Part shown: piece by piece, positions 33,469 to 44,825 of the stretch | Numbering within the stretch: the first letter of the stretch is position 1 | Layout: each line of letters starts with the position of its first letter | Assembly: GCF_000686945.1 (NCBI RefSeq) | Contig: NZ_JMME01000006.1 | Coordinates: 1-64,000, forward strand | Direction: 5' to 3' | Source: Selenomonas sp. AE3005 | GTDB lineage: Bacteria; Bacillota; Negativicutes; Selenomonadales; Selenomonadaceae | DNA: 64,000 nt | Program-made: the position numbers and the translations under genes | The notes under the pieces: generated by a model | The model's input: the letters and a program-made list of their open reading frames with translations, nothing else | Told to the model about the DNA's origin: nothing | Databases searched by the model: none

Positions 33469-34647
33469 ATGAGGATAATGTTGGCGAATTTTACTGCGAT
33501 GGTTAATGATGCTGGGGGGTTGTCTAAAGTAACGTGCTCTTTTGCTAACGCGATGTCAAAACGTGGTCATGATGTGACTGTGGTTTATAGTGATGATAAA
33601 AAAGGTGATTTTTTCTTTCCAATTGATAAGACTGTAAAATGCTATAATCTTCGTCATTATGAAGGAAATGATTTTAAGTATCCAGTAACTTATAAAATAG
33701 TGCGGGAATTGGTGCGCCCGTTGTCTAAAACATATGCAAAAAGTGTGAATAACTATTTTGTTAGTGAACATCTTTTAGGTAATTTGCAGAGAATATTAAA
33801 AAACAATATGCCGGATGTGATTGTGTCATTTCAGCCAGCAGCAAGCAAAAATTTTATACTGGATTTAAAATCAGATATTCCAGTTATTACAATGTCACAT
33901 GGTGATCCTGAGGATTATTTTCATAACTATCCTAAGAAAGAGCAAGAAGCTGTAAAATGTAGTGCTGCCTGTCAAGTACTGATGCCGCATTTTGTCAATG
34001 CAATAAAATCACGATACCCGAGCACGATGGTGGAAGTTATAGGAAATGTTGTTCCACAATATGAGCGTCAAGCAAATTTGTTACGTAACAAGGACGAATA
34101 TAAGATTATTTTTATCGGGCAATTAGTTAAGACTATAAAGAGACCACATTTATTGATAAAGGCTTTTGTAAACTTGGCGGATAAATATCCTCAATGGAAG
34201 CTTGAAATATGGGGGGCAGAGAACAGAAAAAGTTATAAAGCATATTTGCAAAAATTGATAGATAATGCGCATTTAAATAATCGGATTTTTATAAAGGGCA
34301 TTACTCATGATGTTGAAAGTGTATTATACAATGGTGATATAATTGTTTTGCCAAGTTCAGGTGAAGGTTTTGGCTTAGCCGCAGCTGAAGGAATGAGTAT
34401 GGGGTTACCTGCTGTAGGATATAAAAGATGCACGGGATTAGCAGGCTTGATAGAAGATGGTAAAACAGGTTATCTGTGTGATGACGGGGAGAAACCGCTG
34501 GAAGAAAAACTTGAGTGCTTGATGTCTGACAGGAATCTTAGATATACAATGGGAAGTGCTGCTCGTGAAGCAATGAAACAATACAGTTCAGAATATATTT
34601 GGACAAAGTGGGAAGAGCTTATAAGAAAAGTTGTTAAGAAAAAATAA
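33469..34647 (+). CDS. Family 4 glycosyltransferase
   Basis: Encodes 392 residues of the GT-B fold. MLANFTAMVNDAGGLSKVTC at the N-terminus, IIFIGQLVKTIKRPHLLIKA (~218-237) and the donor motif PSSGEGFGLAAAEGMSMGLP (~299-318), which fits EX7E, are clear GT4 hallmarks. The gene and the next two are conspicuously AT-rich compared with the LPS operon, a sign of horizontal origin of the glycan locus. It follows a 68-base gap without a clear promoter. Confidence 0.85.
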   Translation: MRIMLANFTAMVNDAGGLSKVTCSFANAMSKRGHDVTVVYSDDKKGDFFFPIDKTVKCYNLRHYEGNDFKYPVTYKIVRELVRPLSKTYAKSVNNYFVSEHLLGNLQRILKNNMPDVIVSFQPAASKNFILDLKSDIPVITMSHGDPEDYFHNYPKKEQEAVKCSAACQVLMPHFVNAIKSRYPSTMVEVIGNVVPQYERQANLLRNKDEYKIIFIGQLVKTIKRPHLLIKAFVNLADKYPQWKLEIWGAENRKSYKAYLQKLIDNAHLNNRIFIKGITHDVESVLYNGDIIVLPSSGEGFGLAAAEGMSMGLPAVGYKRCTGLAGLIEDGKTGYLCDDGEKPLEEKLECLMSDRNLRYTMGSAAREAMKQYSSEYIWTKWEELIRKVVKKK

Positions 34648-34692
34648 CTTAGTATATAGTTTTTTCAGTAAAGGAATAGTGATAGGAATAAT

Positions 34693-35421
34693 ATGATTCA
34701 TTTTTTACAACAATTATTATTTTATAAGGATATAGTTGACCATTATCTGCATTTTGGTAGAGAGTATCTAAATGACAAATCAGATTCTAGATTAGAGCTA
34801 ACGGAAAAGATTCCCAAAATAATTCACTATTGCTGGTTTGGTCGTGGGGAAATGAATGACACTATAAAGATGTGTATCGAATCGTGGCATAAGTATTTGC
34901 CAGAGTATGAGTTTATGCTTTGGAACGAAGATAATTTCCCTATGGATGACTACCCTTTCGCACGAAAGGCTCTTAAAGATCACAAGTGGGCGTATGTGGC
35001 TGATGTGGCGCGTTTGCATGCTTTATATAATTATGGTGGCGTATATATGGATACAGATGTGGAAATTATCAAGCCACTAGATGATTTGCTAGAGAATGAT
35101 TTCTTTGCATCTTTTGAATCTTATCGGCATGCATCAATAGGCACTGCGGGGGCAAAAAAAGGAAGCCGTTACATAAAATTACTTTTGGGCTGGTATGTTA
35201 ATAGAAATTTAGGCAATATATACTATATAATGGCTAATACGCGGATTGTGACAAAACTTACACAGCTATATTGTGGACTAAAAAGAAATGGTCAAACGCA
35301 AAGATTTAGAGATGGTGTGTTTTTTTCGAGGGATTACTTATTGCCAGAAAAACAAGGTGATGGTTGGAAAATAACGGATAATACATATGCAATACATCAT
35401 TTTACGGATTTAGGAAAGTGA
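34693..35421 (+). CDS. GT32-type capsular polysaccharide glycosyltransferase
   Basis: Encodes 242 residues. IPKIIHYCWFGRGEMND (~39-55), VADVARLHALYNYGGVYMDT and DVEIIKPLDD (~102-131) are the DXD-sugar-binding core shared by GT32 enzymes such as OCH1-like and capsular transferases. The DXD (DTD) binds the nucleotide-sugar metal ion. Located between a GT4 and a capsule-type gene in an AT-rich block. Donor unknown. Confidence 0.85.
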   Translation: MIHFLQQLLFYKDIVDHYLHFGREYLNDKSDSRLELTEKIPKIIHYCWFGRGEMNDTIKMCIESWHKYLPEYEFMLWNEDNFPMDDYPFARKALKDHKWAYVADVARLHALYNYGGVYMDTDVEIIKPLDDLLENDFFASFESYRHASIGTAGAKKGSRYIKLLLGWYVNRNLGNIYYIMANTRIVTKLTQLYCGLKRNGQTQRFRDGVFFSRDYLLPEKQGDGWKITDNTYAIHHFTDLGK

Positions 35422-35430
35422 GTCAATTCA

Positions 35431-37855
<2,425 letters not shown>

Positions 37856-37880
37856 GCTATAAGGCTATGGAGGCGCAAGT

Positions 37881-39038
37881 ATGATTTATTATGGCAAACA
37901 GACAGTAGACGAAAAGGATATCACGGCGGTCAATGAAGTGCTGACATCTGATTTCCTTACGCAGGGGCCCGCCATTGAGCGGTTTGAAAAAGCAATGGCT
38001 GATTATGTAGGCGCTAAGTATGCTGTGGCAGTAACAAATGCTACGTCCGCATTGCATATTGCCTGCCTGGCGGCAGGCTTGGGGAATGGTGACAGCCTTT
38101 GGACAAGCCCAATTACCTTTACCGCTTCGGCTAACTGTGGCCGCTACTGTGGTGCAGATGTAGAGTTTGTGGATATAGATGATGAAACCTACAACATGAG
38201 TGTTGCGGTGTTGGCTGAAAAGCTTGAAACTGCTAAAGCAGCTGGAAGATTACCCAAGGTTGTTGTGCCTGTACATTTAGCAGGACAGTCCTGTGATATG
38301 AAGCGCATTCATGAGCTGTCACAGGAATATGGATTTACTGTTTTGGAAGATGCTTCTCATGCTACGGGTGCAGATTATCTTGAGGGCAAGGTGGGCTCTT
38401 GTCAGTTCTCTGATATGACGGTGTTCAGCTTTCACCCGGTGAAGATTATCACTACTGGCGAAGGCGGTATGGTGCTGACTAATAGCGAAGACCTGTATGA
38501 GAAGCTGTGTCTCTATCGCAGCCACGGTATTACTCGTGACCCGAAGTTGATGTCACATGAATCTGACGGGCCTTGGTATTACCAGCAGGTGGATTTAGGC
38601 TTTAACTACCGTATGACGGATATACAGGCGGCATTGGGTTACAGCCAGTTGCAGAAACTGGATAAGTTTGTGGCTCGTCGCCGGGAATTAGTGGCCCGCT
38701 ATGATGAACTCTTGCAGGATCTGCCGTTGCGCACACCCTCCGTTATGGAAGGAGCAAATCCCTCCTGGCATCTTTATGTGGTGCGGATTGACTTCAGCAA
38801 GGTTAAGAAAACGAAGATAAAAATTTTTGCGGAGATGAAGGAAAGGGGGATTACCCTGAATCTGCACTACATTCCGGTACATACTCAGCCATATTACGAA
38901 AAAATGGGGCACAAACCGGAAGAGTGCCCCGTGTCGATGGATTATTATCGTGAAGCACTAACACTGCCGTTGTATTATAGTTTAACCAATGAACAGCAGG
39001 ACGAAGTGGTGAATGCGTTGAAGGAAGTTCTGGTATGA
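37881..39038 (+). CDS. pseC: UDP-4-amino-4,6-dideoxy-N-acetyl-beta-L-altrosamine transaminase
   Basis: Encodes 385 residues, a PLP enzyme of the DegT/DnrJ/EryC1 fold. AVAVTNATSALHIACLAAGL (~50-69) binds the cofactor phosphate, VLEDASHATGADY (~155-167) holds the PLP Asp, and MTVFSFHPVKIITTGEGG (~179-196) contains the Schiff-base Lys. It aminates the PseB product at C4. It starts 25 bases after pseB and its stop overlaps the next ATG (ATGA at 39035-39038). Confidence 0.94.
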   Translation: MIYYGKQTVDEKDITAVNEVLTSDFLTQGPAIERFEKAMADYVGAKYAVAVTNATSALHIACLAAGLGNGDSLWTSPITFTASANCGRYCGADVEFVDIDDETYNMSVAVLAEKLETAKAAGRLPKVVVPVHLAGQSCDMKRIHELSQEYGFTVLEDASHATGADYLEGKVGSCQFSDMTVFSFHPVKIITTGEGGMVLTNSEDLYEKLCLYRSHGITRDPKLMSHESDGPWYYQQVDLGFNYRMTDIQAALGYSQLQKLDKFVARRRELVARYDELLQDLPLRTPSVMEGANPSWHLYVVRIDFSKVKKTKIKIFAEMKERGITLNLHYIPVHTQPYYEKMGHKPEECPVSMDYYREALTLPLYYSLTNEQQDEVVNALKEVLV

Positions 39039-39907
39039 GCAAACTTTGCTTGGGGACAGTCCAGTTCGGCATGAAATATGGTGTTAATAATGCTTTAGGC
39101 CGTCAGCCGGATAAGGAGGAGTGTTATGAAATTATCGAAAAAGCTCTAAACTCAGGAATATCATGCTTTGATACAGCTAGTGCTTACGGCACGGCAGAAT
39201 CTTTGCTGGGGGAGTTTTCCTGGGGAAGGCTTACGCCACATATCATTTCTAAATTGTCACCGGAATGCCCTAATGATGATAAGGCTGTGGCGATGAAAAT
39301 TAGAAAATCGTTGCAGCGTCTGAGTCTGACTAAGTTATACGGTTACATGCTCCATCGTGGTGCTGATATGCAAAAGGATGCTGTGATGGCTGGTATGGTG
39401 GCAGCTAAGGAACAGGGACTTGTGGAAAAAATTGGTGTTTCCATATATGAGCCGGAAGAAGCATTGCAGGCTGTCGATGACAACAGAGTGGATATTATCC
39501 AGATTCCCTATAATGTGCTGGATAAAAGATTGGATAAGGCGGGCTTCTTTGTTAAAGCGAAAAAGAACAACAAGGAAATCTATGCCCGCAGTTCTTTTTT
39601 GCAGGGACTGTTGCTAATGAAGCCCGATGAGGCCGAAAAACGTGTGCCACAATCGGGGCGATTCATAGCAGAATTTCAAACGATAGCAAAAGCACAAGGG
39701 TACACGCCTACAGAGGCGGCTATGCTTTACAGTCTATGTAATGAAGGGATAGATTATGTTGTCTTTGGTGTGGAAACTTTAGGACAACTGGTGATGAATT
39801 TGTCTATCCAGAAAAAAGTTGACGGTTTTTCCAGTTGCTATAAGGATTTTAGAAGATTTTTTCTTGATGTGCCCAGAGAAATTATAGTTCCAAGTTTGTG
39901 GAGATGA
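39035..39907 (+). CDS. Aldo/keto reductase family protein of the pseudaminic acid operon
   Basis: Encodes 290 residues. KLCLGTVQFGMKYGVNN at the N-terminus, ISCFDTASAYGTAESLLG (~43-60, Asp/Tyr of the AKR site) and LYGYMLHRG (~106-114) place it in the AKR family. Similar reductases occur in nonulosonic acid and flagellin glycosylation loci. It is coupled to pseC by a 4-base overlap. A role in making a modified form of pseudaminic acid or its precursor, jointly with the SDR gene that follows, is inferred; neither is needed for the core six-step pathway. Confidence 0.8.
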   Translation: MSKLCLGTVQFGMKYGVNNALGRQPDKEECYEIIEKALNSGISCFDTASAYGTAESLLGEFSWGRLTPHIISKLSPECPNDDKAVAMKIRKSLQRLSLTKLYGYMLHRGADMQKDAVMAGMVAAKEQGLVEKIGVSIYEPEEALQAVDDNRVDIIQIPYNVLDKRLDKAGFFVKAKKNNKEIYARSSFLQGLLLMKPDEAEKRVPQSGRFIAEFQTIAKAQGYTPTEAAMLYSLCNEGIDYVVFGVETLGQLVMNLSIQKKVDGFSSCYKDFRRFFLDVPREIIVPSLWR

Positions 39908-39910
39908 TAT

Positions 39911-40714
39911 ATGGTGAGAGATAGTGTAAAGAATATTTTTTCTTTAACGGGGAAAACGGTGCTGATTACTGGCGGTGCAGGGCATTTGGGCCAAGCAATG
40001 AGCGAAGCATTAGTAGCTTTTGGGGCAAAACTGTTTATATTAGGGCACGATGAAGGAAAAAATAAGAGGTATGCTGATGAATTGAATCTAAAATATCCTA
40101 GTGCTGATTGTGAAGCTATTAAGTATGACCTCGATGATGATATCTCGATTGGTAATGCATTATCCAAAGTGTTAAAGAGAACGGGCAGAATAGATGTCTT
40201 GATCAATAACTCAGCTTATAGCTGTGCCAAGGCCCTGCATGAATATGAGTTTGAAGAATGGCAAAAAGGGTTATCGGGCACCATAAATGGGGTTTTTCGT
40301 ATGGTGAAGCAGGTGCTCCCTATCATGATGAAGCAAAAATATGGCAATATAATTAATATAGGCTCTATGTATGGTATGGTAGCACCCAATATGGAAATAT
40401 ATGGAGATAGCGGGCAAAATAATCCAGCTAATTATGGTGCGGGAAAGGCGGCAATAATTCAGCTCACAAAATATATTGCATGTACATACGCCAAGAATGG
40501 AATAAGAGCAAATTCGATATCTCCAGGTCCTTTCCCTAATCCAGAGGTACAGAAAAATGCAAAATTTATAGGAGAATTATGTCGAAAAAATCCTATGAGC
40601 TGTATAGGACAGCCAGAAGATTTGCAGGGAATAGTGATATATTTAGCATCAGATGCAAGCAGATATACCACAGGACAAAATATTGCTGTTGATGGAGGCT
40701 GGACAGCATGGTAA
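39911..40714 (+). CDS. Short-chain dehydrogenase/reductase, PtmA-like
   Basis: Encodes 267 residues of the classical SDR fold. TVLITGGAGHLGQAMSEAL (~16-34) is the cofactor site; NNSAYSCAK, IINIGSMYGM and YGAGKAAIIQL (YxxxK, ~176-180) form the rest of the active site; a GQNIAVDGGWTAW end is typical. It resembles PtmA-type oxidoreductases of flagellin glycosylation clusters. The stop overlaps the start of the nucleotidyltransferase gene (ATGGTAA), showing translational coupling. Substrate unknown. Confidence 0.8.
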   Translation: MVRDSVKNIFSLTGKTVLITGGAGHLGQAMSEALVAFGAKLFILGHDEGKNKRYADELNLKYPSADCEAIKYDLDDDISIGNALSKVLKRTGRIDVLINNSAYSCAKALHEYEFEEWQKGLSGTINGVFRMVKQVLPIMMKQKYGNIINIGSMYGMVAPNMEIYGDSGQNNPANYGAGKAAIIQLTKYIACTYAKNGIRANSISPGPFPNPEVQKNAKFIGELCRKNPMSCIGQPEDLQGIVIYLASDASRYTTGQNIAVDGGWTAW

Positions 40715-41433
40715 AACGACTAGGAATAATAGTACAGGCGCATATGGGATCAACTAGATTACCAAACAAAATGTTAAAAGATTTGTGCGGTAAGACGGTT
40801 ATAGGACATGTCATATCGCGGTTAAAGTTGGTAAAAAATGCAGATGAGCTTATTATTGCTACCAGCGCTTTGCCTGCTGATGATTTGTTGGTACAGGAAT
40901 GTCAGAAGTATGATGTCAAGGTGTTTCGCGGGAGCGATAGTGATGTTTTAGGACGATTTTACCATGCTGCTTGTGAGTATAACTTAACTGATGTAGCTAG
41001 AGTGTGCGCTGATAATACATTTGTCGATTGGTCGCTGATAGACCGAGAGATAGAAAAATATAAATCAGTAGCAAATTCTGTAGTAGTTCCTGGTGAAAAT
41101 GTCCCGTTGGGATTAGGGTGCGAGATATTCTCTTTTTCTATGCTGGAAGAGGCTTTTCAATGTGGTCAGGAAAGATATCATAGAGAGCATGTTACGCCAT
41201 ATATATATGAAATGCATCCTTCAAAAGTTCAAGTTGATTATCCTGTGTGCTACAGTAAATACCGTTTGACCTTGGATACTATTGATGATTGGAAATTGAT
41301 AGAAAAATTGTATAAGAAATTATATGCGGGTGCAGATGATATAACAATAGAACAGATAAATAAAGTTATGGAGGAAAACCCTTCATTTATAGAAATAAAT
41401 AGTCATGTACATCAAAAAGAAGTTAAAGAATAA
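40708..41433 (+). CDS. Acylneuraminate cytidylyltransferase-family protein (PseF/SpsF)
   Basis: Encodes 241 residues. The N-terminal IIVQAHMGSTRLPNKMLKDL (~7-26) is the nucleotide-binding signature of SpsF/PseF enzymes, which activate nonulosonic acids with CTP. KYRLTLDTIDDWKLIEKLY (~186-204) is the matching C-terminal block. In this operon it is the only candidate for CMP-pseudaminic acid synthetase. GGAGG eight bases before ATG lies within the SDR gene. Confidence 0.85.
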   Translation: MVKRLGIIVQAHMGSTRLPNKMLKDLCGKTVIGHVISRLKLVKNADELIIATSALPADDLLVQECQKYDVKVFRGSDSDVLGRFYHAACEYNLTDVARVCADNTFVDWSLIDREIEKYKSVANSVVVPGENVPLGLGCEIFSFSMLEEAFQCGQERYHREHVTPYIYEMHPSKVQVDYPVCYSKYRLTLDTIDDWKLIEKLYKKLYAGADDITIEQINKVMEENPSFIEINSHVHQKEVKE

Positions 41434-41450
41434 ATTGGGAGGAATGATTT

Positions 41451-42605
41451 ATGCATATGAAGTATTGTAAAAGATGTTTACAACCGGATACGAGACCGGG
41501 GATTAAATTCAACGAAGAAGGGATTTGTTATGCATGTTTGTGGGAAGAGGAAAAAAAGAAGATAGATTGGGATGAGCGGTTTTCGGAACTCCAAGCAATA
41601 GCAGATGAAGCTAAAAAAGAGGCAAAAGATAGAGGAAATTTGTATGACTGTGTGATAGGCGTTTCTGGCGGAAAGGATAGTACCTTTCAAGCTATCTATG
41701 CAAAAGAAAAACTTGGACTCAATCCGCTGCTAGTGAATTGTGCACCTGATGAAATTACTGAAGTGGGACAGCATAATATAGATAACCTTAATAAGTTGTC
41801 TGGAGGATTTGATATTATATCTATAAAGTTGAATCCGGTTGTTGCAAAAAAACTAGCTAGGAAATCATTTTTTGAAAGAGGAAATATAATAGCTGGCTCA
41901 GAGTATTGTTTATGGGCATCTTCTTATATAATTGCTAATAAATTCAATATACCGTTAATAATCCAAGGGGAAAATGCAGCGCTGACTTTGGGGACTGTTT
42001 TAAGGCAAGATACATCTGGTGATGCTTTTAACGTATCGAAATTGGATACGTTAAGAGGTTTTGATATAGATGAATTGATAGCTGGAACAGATATATCGAA
42101 GAGAGATATGTATTTTTATAATTTGCCGAATATTGATGAGATGAAGCGCAAGGGAATCAAGGCAATATGGTTGCAGTATTATGCAAAAGAATGGTCCCAG
42201 GTATACAATGCAGATTTTTCTATAGCAAGAGGGTTATGGGGACGTACAAGAGTAGATTTACACAATATTGGGAGATACAGACGATATTCGGCACTTGATT
42301 CAGATTTGCAGATAGCTAATCAGATGATTAAATATCTTAAATTTGGTTTTGGCTTTGCAACCGATGAGGCTTGTTATGATATAAGGGAAGGAAGACTGAG
42401 TAGAGAGGATGCAAAGTGGTTAATTCGTGAGTATGATGGTAAATGTGGTGAAGAGTATATAAAAATTGCTTGTAAATACTTAGAAATTACTGTTGATGAA
42501 TTTTGGAATGTTATTGATAAGTTTGTTAATAAAGACTTGTTCTATAAGGATGAGCAGGGGAAATGGTGCCCTAAATTTAAAGTTGGCGAAGACTTTGATG
42601 TATAA
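41451..42605 (+). CDS. N-acetyl sugar amidotransferase, PseA/WbpG type
   Basis: Encodes 384 residues. Two CxxC pairs (YCKRCLQPDTRPG and ICYACLWEE, residues ~5-34) form a predicted zinc site, and CVIGVSGGKDSTFQA (~70-84) is the PP-loop ATP-pyrophosphatase motif. The family converts an acetamido group to an acetamidino group on nonulosonic acid or related sugars (PseA in Campylobacter, WbpG in Pseudomonas). GGGAGG precedes the ATG. The WbpG type uses HisH/HisF-like ammonia donors, which are absent here, so ammonia must come from elsewhere. AT-rich like its neighbours. Confidence 0.85.
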   Translation: MHMKYCKRCLQPDTRPGIKFNEEGICYACLWEEEKKKIDWDERFSELQAIADEAKKEAKDRGNLYDCVIGVSGGKDSTFQAIYAKEKLGLNPLLVNCAPDEITEVGQHNIDNLNKLSGGFDIISIKLNPVVAKKLARKSFFERGNIIAGSEYCLWASSYIIANKFNIPLIIQGENAALTLGTVLRQDTSGDAFNVSKLDTLRGFDIDELIAGTDISKRDMYFYNLPNIDEMKRKGIKAIWLQYYAKEWSQVYNADFSIARGLWGRTRVDLHNIGRYRRYSALDSDLQIANQMIKYLKFGFGFATDEACYDIREGRLSREDAKWLIREYDGKCGEEYIKIACKYLEITVDEFWNVIDKFVNKDLFYKDEQGKWCPKFKVGEDFDV

Positions 42606-42676
42606 GCCACAATGTTAAAACCTTGTGATGAAGACAAACACGAGAAAAATTTTGGTTTGTGTTTTAGTGGTAGTAT

Positions 42677-43717
42677 ATGAACGTTGTTATAAGATGTGAT
42701 TCCTCGACAACAATAGGCAGTGGGCATTTAATGCGTTGTTTGACGCTAGCACGGTACTATTGTATTGATGGCCAAAATGTAACTTTTATTTGCCGGAATT
42801 TGCTAGGGAATATGAATGATTTAGCTCGAGAGCAAGGCTTTGAGCTAAAAATACTGCCTGTGGCAGATCCTAATGATTATTTGACAGGTTACGGCAAATG
42901 GCTGACGGTTACCCAGGAACAGGATGCCGCAGAAACCATTGAGATAGTTCGTAAAATGGATAAGGCAGAACGACTGGTTGTGGATAGTTATGCTATTGAT
43001 TGCACTTGGGAAAAGATGCTTCGTCCCTATGTGGGGGAGATTATGGTCATTGATGATTTGGCCAATCGCCAGCATGATTGTGATGTTTTGTTAGATCAGA
43101 ATTTTTATCTGCATAAAGAAATGCGCTATCAAGGCTTAGTGCCAGCACATTGCAGGATGCTTTTGGGGCCTGAATATGCTTTGCTGAGAGAAGAGTTTTA
43201 TCGTGTTAAAGCGCAGATGCGAGAACGCGATGGCAGGCTAAGAAATATTGTAGTCTTTTATGGTGGCGTAGATGCGACTGATGAAACCAGTAAGGCAATC
43301 GATGACTTGTTGGTTTTGCGGCAACTAGGTGGACTCATTAAAGTAAAGGTTACTGTGGTAGTGGGAGCTGGTAATGGACGTAAGGAAGCCATTGCCAAGC
43401 GTTGTACTGAGGTAGGATTTACTTATCTTTGCCAAGTCAGCAATATGGCAGAACTGATGGCAGAGGCTGATTTGATGCTAGGCGCAGGCGGCAGTACAAC
43501 ATGGGAACGCTGTTATCTGCAGCTTCCTGCTATTGTCACTGCCGTTGCGGAGAATCAATTTCAAATTTGTGAGGATTGTGCTGCGGCAGGTTTGATTTAT
43601 TATCTAGGGCATTGGGATCAAGTGAAGCAGGGGGACATTTGCAGGGCAATAAAAGAAATGTCTGCGCCAGATAAAATGCTGGCTATGCAAAGAAAAATGA
43701 GCCAGCTGATGGAATAG
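42677..43717 (+). CDS. pseG: UDP-2,4-diacetamido-2,4,6-trideoxy-beta-L-altropyranose hydrolase
   Basis: Encodes 346 residues of the GT-B/MurG-like fold. VIRCDSSTTIGSGHLMRCLT (~4-23, with the catalytic GxGHxxR) and MLGAGGSTTWERCYLQLPAI (~271-290) are diagnostic for PseG/SpsG. It hydrolyses UDP from the PseH product, giving the free sugar for PseI. It follows a 71-base gap after the amidotransferase and precedes the pseH fusion by 8 bases. Confidence 0.93.
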   Translation: MNVVIRCDSSTTIGSGHLMRCLTLARYYCIDGQNVTFICRNLLGNMNDLAREQGFELKILPVADPNDYLTGYGKWLTVTQEQDAAETIEIVRKMDKAERLVVDSYAIDCTWEKMLRPYVGEIMVIDDLANRQHDCDVLLDQNFYLHKEMRYQGLVPAHCRMLLGPEYALLREEFYRVKAQMRERDGRLRNIVVFYGGVDATDETSKAIDDLLVLRQLGGLIKVKVTVVVGAGNGRKEAIAKRCTEVGFTYLCQVSNMAELMAEADLMLGAGGSTTWERCYLQLPAIVTAVAENQFQICEDCAAAGLIYYLGHWDQVKQGDICRAIKEMSAPDKMLAMQRKMSQLME

Positions 43718-43725
43718 GTGATGAT

Positions 43726-44823
43726 ATGGACAAAAAGAAGATTTATTTGCGACAGGCTATCAGGGAGGATATGAAACTTTTCTATATGTGGGTGAATGAA
43801 CCTGCTGTTAGAGCAAATTCCTTCAATACAGAGCCTATTCCTTGGGAAGATCATCAGAAGTGGTTTGATAGGATCCTGAAAGATGAAGGTGTTCTTATCT
43901 ATGTATTGATACAGGATGATAATCCTATCGGTCAGGTTCGCTTGGCATTGGTGGATAGCAAATGGAAGATAAGTTACAGTATTGTCTCTTCATATCGCGG
44001 GCATGGGTACGGCAAAATTATTTTACAACTGGTTGAAAATGAGATGATTCGAGACGGTCATGTGGGGGAGGTCCTTTGGGCAGAAGTAAAAGCAGACAAT
44101 ATTGCCTCGCAGTGGATTTTTGTAAAGCTGGGGTATCGGAAGGTGGAATGTAAGCGTAGTGACGCTTATGCCTATGTTAAAGTAGTGAAGTCCACCCTAT
44201 ACAATAATGACGAACTTGTGCCCACTACGGGGGGGGGGGGGGCAGTCTTGCTGTTAAGAAAAAATGCCAACAGTTTCCCACTATTGGAATGGTTGGAGAA
44301 GCGAGTGAAGGTGCTTTTTTATAGTGGCAAACTGAATGCAGAAATGTTGCAAAGAATCCATCCAAGTCTGGTTATTAGCTACAATTATCGGTATATTGTC
44401 AATCGGGATGTAATTGAAGCGGCGCAGGGGCGGATTATTAATCTGCATACATCTCTGTTGCCTTGGAATCGTGGTTCTTCACCGAATTTATGGAGTTTTA
44501 TTGAGAATTCGCCTAAAGGTGTAACTATTCATATGCTAGATGAAGGATTGGACACTGGTGACATCTTGTTGCAAAAGGAATTAATCTTTGATGAGGAGCG
44601 GGATACCTTACGTTCCTCTTACGAAAAGTTAAATCAAGAAATCGTAGAGTTATTGCAAGATAATTGGTCATACATCTATGGGGGAGGTTGGCGTCCTAAT
44701 AAGCAATCTTATGGTGGTAGTAAGCATACAATGAAGGATTTACATGAATTTTTGCAAGGGCGGTCATTTTCTTACGATATGACCATTGCAGAGTTTAAGA
44801 GAGAATTTAACGTAAGGAGCTGA
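43726..44823 (+). CDS. PseH-type N-acetyltransferase fused to a sugar formyltransferase
   Basis: Encodes 365 residues. Residues 1-~155 are a GNAT domain (WVNEPAVRANSFNTEPIPWE; acetyl-CoA loop SSYRGHGYGKI ~91-101), as in PseH, which acetylates the 4-amino group of the PseC product. Residues ~175-365 match folate-dependent formyltransferases such as ArnA or WbtJ: RIINLHTSLLPWNRGSSPN (~237-255) holds the catalytic Asn and His, and GVTIHMLDEGLDTGDIL (~266-282) the Asp. The two domains are joined by TTGGGGA, encoded by a 14-G tract. With 13 G the frame stops after four more codons and with 15 G after about 30, leaving an intact GNAT domain alone. The gene lies between pseG and pseI, exactly where PseH is expected. 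Confidence 0.88.
   Translation: MDKKKIYLRQAIREDMKLFYMWVNEPAVRANSFNTEPIPWEDHQKWFDRILKDEGVLIYVLIQDDNPIGQVRLALVDSKWKISYSIVSSYRGHGYGKIILQLVENEMIRDGHVGEVLWAEVKADNIASQWIFVKLGYRKVECKRSDAYAYVKVVKSTLYNNDELVPTTGGGGAVLLLRKNANSFPLLEWLEKRVKVLFYSGKLNAEMLQRIHPSLVISYNYRYIVNRDVIEAAQGRIINLHTSLLPWNRGSSPNLWSFIENSPKGVTIHMLDEGLDTGDILLQKELIFDEERDTLRSSYEKLNQEIVELLQDNWSYIYGGGWRPNKQSYGGSKHTMKDLHEFLQGRSFSYDMTIAEFKREFNVRS
44229..44242 (+). repeat. Poly-G tract at the PseH-formyltransferase junction
   Basis: Fourteen consecutive G, encoding part of the inter-domain linker. As sequenced both domains are in one frame. It is by far the longest homopolymer in the window. Confidence 0.95.
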
Positions 44824-44825
44824 AA

